NCBI GenBank assembly: GCA_023266155.1 | Contig: JAHFRS010000068.1 | Coordinates: forward strand, 1-6,432 | Reading direction: 5' to 3' | DNA: 6,432 nucleotides | DNA from: an archaeon | Lineage (GTDB): Archaea > Nanobdellota > Nanobdellia > Woesearchaeales > GW2011-AR9 | Shown: positions 1 through 5,040 of the stretch, piece by piece | Position numbering within the stretch: position 1 is the first letter of the stretch | Layout: every line of letters begins with the position of its first letter | Program-made: the position numbers and the translations under genes | Notes under the pieces: model-generated | Told to the model about the DNA's origin: nothing | Seen by the model: only the letters and a program-made list of their open reading frames with translations | The model's database searches: none

Positions 1-461
1 AATTTCCCTTTCACGCCATACTCTACCGTCCAATAACTATACTCAGCCGGCATCGTAAAGACATTTTCCCATTCTTCTCCGTATTTAATGGTGGGGCTGG
101 TGATAAAATGCCGCGTGTTTTCCTGATGAATGACCAGAGTGGCAACTTTTCGCTGAGGATCATCATTTCGCCACGTGACGGAATCACCAGTTTCAATCAT
201 GAATTCTGAAGGGGAAAAACCTGCTTTCCCCAGAATCTGGGCAGGATGTGTGACGGTTGCCGTGATCTGGAGAGGAAATTCTTGCTGGCTGGAGGAAGAA
301 GACGATTGTTGATGCTGTGTTGATACTTTTGTTATCGGGACATGAATTTCCTGGACCGCTTCTTCTGACGGACTGGCCGGTTCAGGATAGAGCATCGAGA
401 CACAACCAACCAGAAATAATGGTACCATCAACAACACCATCATTCTCATGAGTTTCATCAT
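1..461 (-). CDS. Secreted lipoprotein with cupredoxin-like domain (partial, C-terminus off window)
   Basis: The reading frame is open for 153 codons from the ATG at 461 and runs off the left edge. Residues 1-20 form a lipoprotein signal peptide: a hydrophobic core ending in a lipobox LVGC, with C20 as the predicted lipidated cysteine. A linker with a run of six serines (residues 53-58) follows. Residues about 65-153 match the cupredoxin pattern: IETGDSVTWRNDD (89-101), then KYGEEWENVFTMPAEYSY (126-143), then a GVKGK end. In this fold a mononuclear copper is normally held by two His, one Cys and one Met. Here those positions carry other residues: K105 for the first His, and no Cys, His or Met after residue 137. 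The domain is therefore probably not a classical blue-copper electron carrier; it may be structural, or bind another ligand. It would sit outside the cell, anchored by lipid. A second ATG follows immediately at 458. The gene is divergent from the isoaspartate methyltransferase gene. Confidence 0.75.
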   Translation of the reverse strand, partial: MMKLMRMMVLLMVPLFLVGCVSMLYPEPASPSEEAVQEIHVPITKVSTQHQQSSSSSSQQEFPLQITATVTHPAQILGKAGFSPSEFMIETGDSVTWRNDDPQRKVATLVIHQENTRHFITSPTIKYGEEWENVFTMPAEYSYWTVEYGVKGK

Positions 462-482
462 CTTTGCTGAGAAAGGGGATTC

Positions 483-490
483 TATATAAA
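483..490 (-). promoter_or_regulatory. TATA box of the cupredoxin lipoprotein gene
   Basis: The minus strand reads TTTATATA, preceded by an A-rich stretch that could be the BRE. Its centre is 25.5 bp from the ATG at 461, so transcription would begin at or next to the start codon (leaderless). No Shine-Dalgarno sequence is seen. Confidence 0.6.
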
Positions 491-546
491 TTTTACCGCT
501 AAATTAGTGGTGATATTCAAAACCGTGACTTTAATGAAGAGGAGAA

Positions 547-554
547 TATATATA
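547..554 (+). promoter_or_regulatory. TATA box of the isoaspartate methyltransferase gene
   Basis: TATATATA is preceded by the purine-rich GAAGAGGAGA, which suits a BRE. The box centre is 29.5 bp from the ATG at 580, so the RNA should start around 577-580. The purine run could be misread as a Shine-Dalgarno site for the upstream GTG at 556, but that codon lies within a few bases of the box and would not be in the transcript. Confidence 0.55.
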
Positions 555-579
555 GGTGAAAAAGATACTTTCAAACCCT

Positions 580-1236
580 ATGACCACCAAGCCACAATTA
601 CTTGATTTCTGGAAAACAAAGAATATTAATCCCGAATTACTGCTGGCGTTTGCCCAGATTCCGAGAGAAATGTTTGTTCCACCGCAACTGCAACGTTTCG
701 CGTATGAAGATCGGTCCCTGCCTACGATCCGGCAACAATCTATTTCTCAGCCCAGCACGATCATGATGATGATGCAGGCGTTAGAACTGCAACCTGGAGA
801 AAAAGTCTTGGAAGTTGGTGCAGGAGTAGGGTATCAAGCTGCCTTGCTGGCTACCATCGTGGGGAAAAACGGAAAAGTAGTTTCATTAGAAGTCATTCCT
901 GAACTGGTGCAGATAGCACGACAAAATCTAGCTCGACTGAATATTCATCATGTCACCATTCTTGAAGGGGACGGTGGTGAAGGTTATCCCGAGCAAGCGC
1001 CGTATGACCGGATGATTATCACGGCTGCCTGCCCCGCCATACCAGAACCGCTCTTAAGCCAATTAAGAGAAGGTGGCACGATTGTCGCCCCTGTCGGAGA
1101 TTTGACAGGACAGGTTATGGTCAAAGGGGTCAACGTACAGGGAAAACTGGAGTTTGAATTTCTGGGTCCGTTCTTGTTTGTACCCCTGAAAGGCCGGCAT
1201 GGGTTTACAGAAATGGAGATGTTGTATCAACAATAA
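580..1236 (+). CDS. pcm: Protein-L-isoaspartate O-methyltransferase
   Basis: This cytoplasmic repair enzyme transfers a methyl group from S-adenosylmethionine to the carboxylate of L-isoaspartyl (and D-aspartyl) residues in damaged proteins, starting their conversion back to normal aspartate. From the ATG at 580 the protein is 218 residues, usual for the family. Family landmarks appear in order: IPREMFVP (27-34), AYEDRSLP (41-48), QSISQPST (53-60), the SAM-binding motif VLEVGAGVGYQAALLA (76-91), acidic E104 at the end of strand 2, EGDGGEGYP (129-137), APYDRMIITAACPAIP (140-155) and the QLREGGTIVAPVG block (161-173). A GTG at 556 in the same frame would add eight residues. I prefer 580 because the TATA box at 547-554 places the transcript start there and because other genes here follow the same spacing. 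The small change from the common GQTISQP to RQQSISQP looks conservative. The gene converges on the winged-helix gene. Confidence 0.93.
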   Translation: MTTKPQLLDFWKTKNINPELLLAFAQIPREMFVPPQLQRFAYEDRSLPTIRQQSISQPSTIMMMMQALELQPGEKVLEVGAGVGYQAALLATIVGKNGKVVSLEVIPELVQIARQNLARLNIHHVTILEGDGGEGYPEQAPYDRMIITAACPAIPEPLLSQLREGGTIVAPVGDLTGQVMVKGVNVQGKLEFEFLGPFLFVPLKGRHGFTEMEMLYQQ

Positions 1237-1239
1237 TAC

Positions 1240-1261
1240 AAAAAAAAGTCGTAGTAAAAAA
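1240..1261 (-). terminator. Oligo-T terminator of the winged-helix gene
   Basis: On the minus strand, immediately after the TGA of the winged-helix gene, there are two T tracts: six T at 1261-1256 and eight T at 1247-1240. T tracts without a GC hairpin are the usual archaeal termination signal. The tracts fill most of the 25 bp between the two convergent stop codons. No matching T tract is seen for the plus-strand gene, whose RNA may run antisense into its neighbour. Confidence 0.55.
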
Positions 1262-1570
1262 TCAAGGTAGTTCTGATGCCAGTGAGGAAACTAAAGCATG
1301 ATAGCCTTGCTTAATCTGCTGATAGACTCTCCTCCCCTGGTCCGTGAGTCTGCACTCCGCTTGTAAATCATGAGTTTCTTTACATCGTTCTTCAACCGTA
1401 GAAATGAAATCCTGTTGTTTGAGATACTGGAAAGCAGAATAACGAGCTTCATCCGGCAGTTCCAAAGAAACATTCATGGAGCAGCGCCCCTTTTTTTCCA
1501 CTTGTTTACCGATATACCACAGCAAATCAACTTTAATTTCCAGCGGGTTAACCGACATCATCCTGTCCAT
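1262..1570 (-). CDS. Small winged-helix-like protein, possible transcription regulator
   Basis: I do not recognise this 102-residue protein as a named family. Its layout fits a winged helix-turn-helix. A first helix lies around NPLEIKVDLLWYIGKQVEKK (8-27). A two-helix stretch around LPDEARYSAFQYLKQQDFIS (38-57) follows and could be the helix-turn-helix. A strand-turn-strand ends in ECRLTDQGRRVYQQI (72-86), closely resembling the xLTxxGr wing and final helix of many archaeal winged-helix proteins. There is no signal peptide or membrane segment, so it is probably cytoplasmic. The start at 1570 is chosen because a TATA-like box lies 26.5 bp upstream; the Met codons at residues 4 and 5 are alternatives. 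It lies 102 bp downstream of the DNA methyltransferase gene on the same strand, but its own promoter-like box argues for separate transcription. DNA binding is inference. Confidence 0.7.
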   Translation of the reverse strand: MDRMMSVNPLEIKVDLLWYIGKQVEKKGRCSMNVSLELPDEARYSAFQYLKQQDFISTVEERCKETHDLQAECRLTDQGRRVYQQIKQGYHALVSSLASELP

Positions 1571-1592
1571 GCTGTAAATGAAGAGCAGGAAG

Positions 1593-1600
1593 CTATTTAA
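1593..1600 (-). promoter_or_regulatory. TATA-like box of the winged-helix gene
   Basis: The minus strand reads TTAAATAG within an A/T-rich stretch (TAAAATTAAATAG). Its centre is 26.5 bp from the ATG at 1570, matching the spacing seen for several other genes in this window and implying a leaderless mRNA. Confidence 0.45.
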
Positions 1601-1672
1601 TTTTACGTTTTATTTTTTTGTAGTTCTTCCATCAGGAAGGTGAGCAGGTACGGTTTATACTTGCAACGAGAA

Positions 1673-2524
1673 TTATTTATCGACATTTTTATGTTTTAAA
1701 ATCAGGCAATAATGATGATGGACATTAGGCACAAAACTATACTTATAGCCGTAGGGATATAACGTTTTGTTATCTTGACACCAAATTTTTTCGCCACGAA
1801 GTTGAAAATGCTTTGCTAATTCTTTCCCCACATCCCACGCTAACGTTTTATACTCGCCTTTCTCCATATAATTCTGCAAAATGACCACCAAATATCCATC
1901 CGGCTTAATGTGCGGTTTGATCTGGACAAAAATATCCATTAAGCGTTGCACAAATTCATCATAGCTAGAAGCATTACCCAGATCTTCCGGATCAGTACTG
2001 TACTGTACATCCAAGCCTTCCTCTTCCCGTTTCTGTGACGCCAAGCCTTTTTTATTCAACATTGGGCCATAGGGTGGCGAAGTTATCACAAGATCTACCT
2101 GTGGCAAAGAATATTCTTTCCACAATTTATCAATCCAGATACTGTTTCCCTGCAACACCAACTGTTTACATATTTGTTTTCCACCTTCAGCCGTTAATTT
2201 CCATTGAGACTCCAGCGCCGTAATTCTCTCCCTGGCAATCTGGACATATTTTTTCTGTAACTCGATCCCGACACCATTTCTTTCCGTCTGGTGGCAAGCG
2301 ATCAGTGTGCTTCCCGTTCCCAAGAATGGATCAAAAACCAACGCACCCGGCTTGGTGAAAAAACGGATGAATTCAGCGATCAGGTTTTCCGGATATTTCG
2401 CGGGGTGGAGAAGTTCATTTTTCTTTCGCGGAGAGGGATTATGAACAAACCAGGTCTTCGTGAATTTCAGCCAATCTTGCGCTGAAAGCACATTCAGGCG
2501 ATTTACGGAATCTTTGGTGGTCAT
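1673..2524 (-). CDS. SAM-dependent DNA methyltransferase (N4-cytosine / N6-adenine type)
   Basis: The 283-residue protein has the amino-methyltransferase motifs in the order X, I, II, III, IV: HPAKYPENLI (40-49, motif X), FDPFLGTGST (64-73, motif I, SAM binding), E88 (motif II), GNSIWIDK (126-133, probable motif III) and TSPPY (148-152, motif IV, catalytic). The end, HHHYCLILKH (269-278), resembles the closing strand of these domains. The S/T-S-P-P-Y form is common in N4-cytosine enzymes but does not settle the target base. About 36 residues after motif IV (153-188) are charged and variable-looking and could contact DNA; no long separate target-recognition domain is visible. No restriction enzyme is encoded nearby, so it may be a solitary methyltransferase. 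I chose the ATG at 2524 over an in-frame TTG at 2548 because the TATA box at 2547-2554 overlaps that TTG and sits 26.5 bp from the ATG. RNA methylation is a less likely alternative. Confidence 0.85.
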   Translation of the reverse strand: MTTKDSVNRLNVLSAQDWLKFTKTWFVHNPSPRKKNELLHPAKYPENLIAEFIRFFTKPGALVFDPFLGTGSTLIACHQTERNGVGIELQKKYVQIARERITALESQWKLTAEGGKQICKQLVLQGNSIWIDKLWKEYSLPQVDLVITSPPYGPMLNKKGLASQKREEEGLDVQYSTDPEDLGNASSYDEFVQRLMDIFVQIKPHIKPDGYLVVILQNYMEKGEYKTLAWDVGKELAKHFQLRGEKIWCQDNKTLYPYGYKYSFVPNVHHHYCLILKHKNVDK

Positions 2525-2546
2525 AGAAAGATAAAAGACGGGGGAC

Positions 2547-2554
2547 AATATAAA
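2547..2554 (-). promoter_or_regulatory. TATA box of the DNA methyltransferase gene
   Basis: The minus strand reads TTTATATT, preceded by ATAAAC. Its centre is 26.5 bp from the ATG at 2524, so the message should be leaderless. The box overlaps the TTG at 2548, which rules that codon out as the start for a transcript from this promoter. Confidence 0.6.
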
Positions 2555-2609
2555 GTTTATGGGGTTATCGGCTCTGTAAAAAGTCTCGTTCTAGTGCTCG
2601 AATAAAACT

Positions 2610-2625
2610 CTATGGCGAGGCATAG
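2610..2625. other. Short hairpin in the gap between zinc-ribbon and methyltransferase genes
   Basis: CTATG and CATAG form a 5-bp stem around the six-base loop GCGAGG. It lies about 80 bp past the stop of the zinc-ribbon gene and about 60 bp upstream of the methyltransferase TATA box. It could be a 3'-end structure or chance. Nearby (2647-2667) CAACACAG occurs twice, 13 bp apart. Apart from the methyltransferase promoter and a weak T-rich stretch just past the zinc-ribbon stop codon, I see nothing else in this gap. Confidence 0.25.
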
Positions 2626-2704
2626 CAAGGCTGTACTTCAATTATGCAACACAGCAATTCAACACAGTTAAAAGTAAATTATCAAGTACAAAAGAAAACT
2701 ATAC

Positions 2705-3106
2705 TTACTCTAGTTCCGACATCTTTAATCGTGGAATGTCCGCATTGCAGTACGGGCAGGCGGGCGGCATTTTCTTGACGGGATGATACCTGAAATTATA
2801 CTTACAGGAACTACACGTACATTTGACAAAGTCAGTTCCGGCAATACGTGAAAAATATGATTGGTTCTGATTTTTTTTAATGGCCACCATCCGTTCCAGA
2901 TAATCATCTTCTTTATCCCATCCGGCAGGTTTAGGCGGACCCTGAGGCTTACTTTCAACCTTATTTTCTGTGGCTTCTTTAGCTTTGGGCCCTTTGCCGC
3001 TATAACAGCTAGGGCAGACCATCATCCTGAGAGCATTATGCAACTTAAACTGATCAGCAATCGCATCATTACCGCAGTTCTTGCATTTTGCTTTTACACC
3101 CATCAT
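2705..3106 (-). CDS. Double zinc-ribbon protein
   Basis: The 133-residue protein carries two zinc-ribbon modules. The first uses CKNC (C8, C11) and CPSC (C31, C34). The second uses CSSC (C98, C101) and CPYC (C117, C120), with an extra cysteine at C96. Between them lie a Lys/Pro-rich linker and the segment KPAGWDKEDDYLERM (59-73). From memory, similar proteins with a KPAGWD-like segment between two zinc ribbons occur in DPANN archaea without a known function; I cannot check this here. The likely role is binding nucleic acid or protein through the ribbons, in the cytoplasm. It has no signal peptide or membrane segment. The start at 3106 is favoured by a TATA box 26.5 bp upstream; a second ATG follows directly at 3103. 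It precedes the DNA methyltransferase gene by 180 bp, which has its own promoter, so joint function is not implied. Confidence 0.82.
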   Translation of the reverse strand: MMGVKAKCKNCGNDAIADQFKLHNALRMMVCPSCYSGKGPKAKEATENKVESKPQGPPKPAGWDKEDDYLERMVAIKKNQNQSYFSRIAGTDFVKCTCSSCKYNFRYHPVKKMPPACPYCNADIPRLKMSELE

Positions 3107-3128
3107 TGTGGGGGGAAAGAAGCAGGGC

Positions 3129-3136
3129 TTTTTATA
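3129..3136 (-). promoter_or_regulatory. TATA box of the zinc-ribbon gene
   Basis: The minus strand reads TATAAAAA, preceded by the A-rich possible BRE CAAAAAC. Its centre is exactly 26.5 bp from the ATG at 3106, giving a leaderless message. This is the best-formed TATA box in the window. Confidence 0.65.
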
Positions 3137-3188
3137 GTTTTTGATTTTACACAGTAGATTTGATTTTAGCTATCCTTTCCCGACCGCG

Positions 3189-3286
3189 CTTTTCTTATAG
3201 TAAATCACAATGATATAGTAAACTGCGAAAGATATCGCACATCAATTATCGTAGTTTACTATTATCTACACCAAGAATAAGAAAAG
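3189..3286. repeat. Nested inverted repeat
   Basis: The outer arms, CTTTTCTTAT (3189-3198) and ATAAGAAAAG (3277-3286), are perfectly complementary over 10 bp. The inner arms, ATAGTAAACTGCGA (3215-3228) and TCGTAGTTTACTAT (3249-3262), match at 13 of 14 positions, the other being a G-T wobble, around a 20-base loop. The unpaired gaps between arms are similar in length (16 and 14 bases). ATAGTAAA also recurs directly at 3197-3204 and 3215-3222. The element lies downstream of the lipoprotein gene, which ends at 3303, and about 50 bp upstream of the zinc-ribbon TATA box. It could fold as a two-tier hairpin at the 3' end of the lipoprotein message, be an operator for a dimeric regulator, or be a small mobile or structural RNA element. 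The sequence alone does not decide. Confidence 0.65.
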
Positions 3287-3302
3287 TAAATTAAACCTCA
3301 AT

Positions 3303-3533
3303 TCACCCTAAATCTATTTTCTCCAACTGATCCAAATCAACCTGATTCAAATCGTCCAGTTGCGTGTCCAATTGATCAATCTCCTGCAGATCAGGCGTGA
3401 CTCCTTCTTCTGAGGGCACTGGTGCTCCGACAGGAGATTCAACCTGAGAAGAGACTTTTGATGAAACGGCAGGTTTACAGGCCACCAACATCACCACACT
3501 GAACATCAATACGATCATAAAATATTTTTTCAT
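3303..3533 (-). CDS. Small lipoprotein with acidic leucine-patterned tail
   Basis: From the ATG at 3533 the protein is 76 residues. Residues 1-19 are a lipoprotein signal peptide (MKK, hydrophobic core, lipobox LVAC with C19 lipidated), predicting a protein anchored on the outer face of the membrane. A Ser/Val/Pro-rich linker (20-46) follows. The tail (48-76) holds ten Asp/Glu and a single Lys, with Leu/Ile/Val spaced mostly three or four residues apart (49, 52, 55, 59, 62, 65, 70, 73), suggesting an acidic amphipathic helix or short coiled coil. I do not recognise a family. The start is a choice: an in-frame ATG at 3566 would add 11 residues, but 3533 opens with a typical signal peptide and has the purine-rich GGAAGGGGTG just upstream. 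The secreted coiled-coil gene lies upstream on the same strand, separated by a T-rich tract. Confidence 0.72.
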   Translation of the reverse strand: MKKYFMIVLMFSVVMLVACKPAVSSKVSSQVESPVGAPVPSEEGVTPDLQEIDQLDTQLDDLNQVDLDQLEKIDLG

Positions 3534-3592
3534 AAAGACACCCCTTCCAACATTGAACAATAACATCGTGACTTCATCTTTCCCTAAGCCTG

Positions 3593-3601
3593 CTTTTAAA
3601 A
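3593..3601 (-). promoter_or_regulatory. Possible TATA box of the small lipoprotein gene
   Basis: The minus strand reads TTTTAAAAG. A start of transcription about 26 bp on, near 3570, would give a leader of roughly 37 bases containing GGAAGGGGTG before the ATG at 3533, or about 4 bases before the alternative ATG at 3566. It overlaps the T-rich terminator region of the upstream gene, so the assignment is tentative. Confidence 0.35.
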
Positions 3602-3627
3602 AAAAGAAAAATAAAAGAATATAAAAA
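3598..3627 (-). terminator. Oligo-T terminator of the secreted coiled-coil gene
   Basis: Directly after the TAG of the coiled-coil gene, the minus strand carries runs of 5, 4, 5 and 8 T within 30 bases. This is the strongest T-rich stretch in the window and a convincing archaeal intrinsic terminator. It implies that the lipoprotein gene beyond it is at least partly transcribed from its own promoter. Confidence 0.65.
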
Positions 3628-3632
3628 CCTTC

Positions 3633-4970
3633 CTATGAAGTGCTGGCAGTTGCTGGTGCAGTGCTTGTAGGCTCAACAGCACTGCTGCCCGCGCTAACGG
3701 AAACATTTGTTGTAGCTTCAGCCGTGGTCGAGGTGGGTTGCTGTGCTTGACCTTGACCGCCGACACTCACGGCAGTATTCTCCGTTAGAGGTGCAGTACT
3801 TCCTGGCGTCGGTTGCGTCGGCTCGGTCGTCGCCGTCGGTTCAGTTTCATCATTTTCGCCATTTACTTTCAGCCCTTTGCGCGCGTTCTTGAACTCTGAC
3901 AACAGCTCTCTCAGCACGACTTTGGTTGCCTTCGACATTTCCTGAAACTTTTTCTGCACAGTACGAGCTTCTTTCATCGCTTCAGGAGTTCCTTGAGACT
4001 TCGCTGTTTCCCACGCCGTTCTCGCTGATTCCGATGCTACTTTCAGCTGCGCCACTTTTTCCCGAAATGTAGCGAGGATTTCGTTTAGTTTGGCTACGTC
4101 CGCGCCTTGCTTGGCTAAAAGATTGATCTGCGCTTCCATCTTTGTGCCATAAAGGGCATAGATATCCACAACATTTTCCTGCTTGTGGCTGATTAAACTG
4201 GTAAGGATATGCCGTTGTTCTTTTTGCACGTCCTGCCACAATTTTTTCAGCTCTTTAATCTGTGCTTTCAGTTCCGGGCCGGAAACGCCGTTCCCTAAAG
4301 CCAAGATTTTTTCTTTCTTCGCTGTCAATTGCATCTCTAAATCTTTGATTCTGCTTATCGTTTCCTGTTTCTCTTGCTCCGTCAACGTCTGTGAATCTTC
4401 CACTTTAGACAGCAGCTTCTCCAGAGAACTGTCAATCAATTCAATGGTATGCACCAGTCGCTCCTGAACACCTTTCTTCAATGCCAACTTTTTTTCTTGA
4501 CAGGCTTGATTATCTTCTTTACATTGAGCCTTTTTCTCTAAGCCAGCTAACTGCTCTTTCTTGTCCTGGAACTGTTTCATCTTTTCATCATATTTTTCTT
4601 GAGCTTTCATGAACTTTTCTTTTTTCTCTTTAATTTTTTCCTGAACCCGTTCGATATTTTCAACAGCTTTTTCCGAACGTTTCTCGACTTCTTTCAAGGC
4701 TCGCTCCAGCCCGTGCCGTTTTGGCTGCTCTTGTTCTTTGACCTCAATAGCAGAAGATGTTTCTGTCGTTGTCGTCGCTGCTGCAGAAGTATTAGTCGTG
4801 GAAGCCGTGGACATTGTTTCTCCCGATACCGCTACTTCCCTTTCGAAAATATCTTTAATCTCTGACTTCATCCCTTCTCGATTCGGACGAGCTAACGCGA
4901 TCGGTAAGATACTTAACACCATCATCACCAATATCGCCATTACCGCTATTCTCTTGCATACTGTTGCCAT
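3633..4970 (-). CDS. Secreted coiled-coil protein with Thr/Ser-rich segments
   Basis: I do not recognise a named family. The 445-residue protein begins with a signal peptide (1-28, core AVMAILVMMVLSILPIALA). Next come a Thr/Ser/Ala-rich stretch (about 49-74), a long Lys/Glu/Gln-rich helical region with coiled-coil character (about 78-225), a second helical region (about 231-368) and a Thr/Ser/Pro/Ala-rich tail (371-445). N-glycosylation sequons occur in both low-complexity parts (N60, N422), and the Thr-rich parts could carry O-glycans. C150 and C157 are the only cysteines after the signal peptide and could form a local disulfide. There is no C-terminal membrane anchor, so it is secreted or held in the envelope by partners. 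The ATG at 4970 is preferred because a strong GGAGGTG lies just upstream and the signal peptide begins there; longer forms would overlap the upstream gene. From memory, DPANN genomes encode similar secreted helical proteins of unknown role. Confidence 0.8.
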   Translation of the reverse strand: MATVCKRIAVMAILVMMVLSILPIALARPNREGMKSEIKDIFEREVAVSGETMSTASTTNTSAAATTTTETSSAIEVKEQEQPKRHGLERALKEVEKRSEKAVENIERVQEKIKEKKEKFMKAQEKYDEKMKQFQDKKEQLAGLEKKAQCKEDNQACQEKKLALKKGVQERLVHTIELIDSSLEKLLSKVEDSQTLTEQEKQETISRIKDLEMQLTAKKEKILALGNGVSGPELKAQIKELKKLWQDVQKEQRHILTSLISHKQENVVDIYALYGTKMEAQINLLAKQGADVAKLNEILATFREKVAQLKVASESARTAWETAKSQGTPEAMKEARTVQKKFQEMSKATKVVLRELLSEFKNARKGLKVNGENDETEPTATTEPTQPTPGSTAPLTENTAVSVGGQGQAQQPTSTTAEATTNVSVSAGSSAVEPTSTAPATASTS

Positions 4971-4973
4971 GTG

Positions 4974-4983
4974 GCACCTCCAT
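4974..4983 (-). promoter_or_regulatory. Strong Shine-Dalgarno site of the secreted coiled-coil gene
   Basis: The minus strand reads TGGAGGTG followed by CCAC and the ATG at 4970. GGAGGTG matches the expected archaeal 16S rRNA 3' end. It decides the start and marks this message as leadered, unlike the leaderless genes in the window. Confidence 0.75.
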
Positions 4984-4985
4984 TG

Positions 4986-5028
4986 TTTTGTTGATTTTTG
5001 TTGATGTATTGATATTTGTGATATTTGT
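4986..5028. repeat. Two adjacent tandem duplications upstream of the coiled-coil gene
   Basis: TTTTGTTGAT is repeated exactly head to tail (4986-4995, 4996-5005). After five bases, GATATTTGT is also repeated exactly (5011-5019, 5020-5028). They occupy most of the 70-bp gap between the membrane-protein stop and the coiled-coil gene's Shine-Dalgarno site. The repeat lengths are close to one DNA turn, so regulator binding is possible. The minus-strand ACAAATATC repeat could also serve as a weak TATA element giving a leader of about 19 bases. Slippage duplication without function is equally possible. Confidence 0.5.
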
Positions 5029-5040
5029 GTCTCGAGTTGT

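Noticed and set aside
556..579. GTG at 556 as start of the isoaspartate methyltransferase, with GAGGAG upstream as Shine-Dalgarno
   Set aside because: The TATA box at 547-554 lies directly before it, so the transcript would begin after this codon; the purine run is better read as the BRE.
1262..1570. The 102-residue protein as a restriction enzyme or antitoxin partner of the methyltransferase
   Set aside because: No nuclease motif (such as PD-D/ExK or HNH) is visible, and it has a separate promoter; the winged-helix reading fits better.
1626..1639. Hairpin CTTCC-ATCA-GGAAG between the DNA methyltransferase and winged-helix genes as a terminator
   Set aside because: On the minus strand it is followed by A-rich, not T-rich, sequence, and a five-bp stem is easily chance.
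2525..2548. TTG at 2548 as start of the DNA methyltransferase
   Set aside because: It overlaps the TATA box, and the ATG at 2524 has ideal leaderless spacing.
2861..3157. Plus-strand open frame opposite the zinc-ribbon gene
   Set aside because: It is antisense to a gene with eight paired cysteines and a TATA box; its own sequence has no coherent domain.
3189..3286. Nested inverted repeat as a CRISPR fragment, tRNA or replication origin box
   Set aside because: There are no regularly spaced direct repeats, no tRNA arms or TTC loop, and no match to known archaeal origin boxes that I can recall.
3982..4239. Minus-strand 85-codon open frame inside the coiled-coil gene
   Set aside because: It is an out-of-frame shadow of the real gene with no ribosome site or recognisable features.
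4599..5004. Plus-strand open frames opposite the coiled-coil gene
   Set aside because: They are Phe/Ser/Arg-rich mirror images of Lys/Glu/Thr-rich coding sequence, with no promoter or domain.
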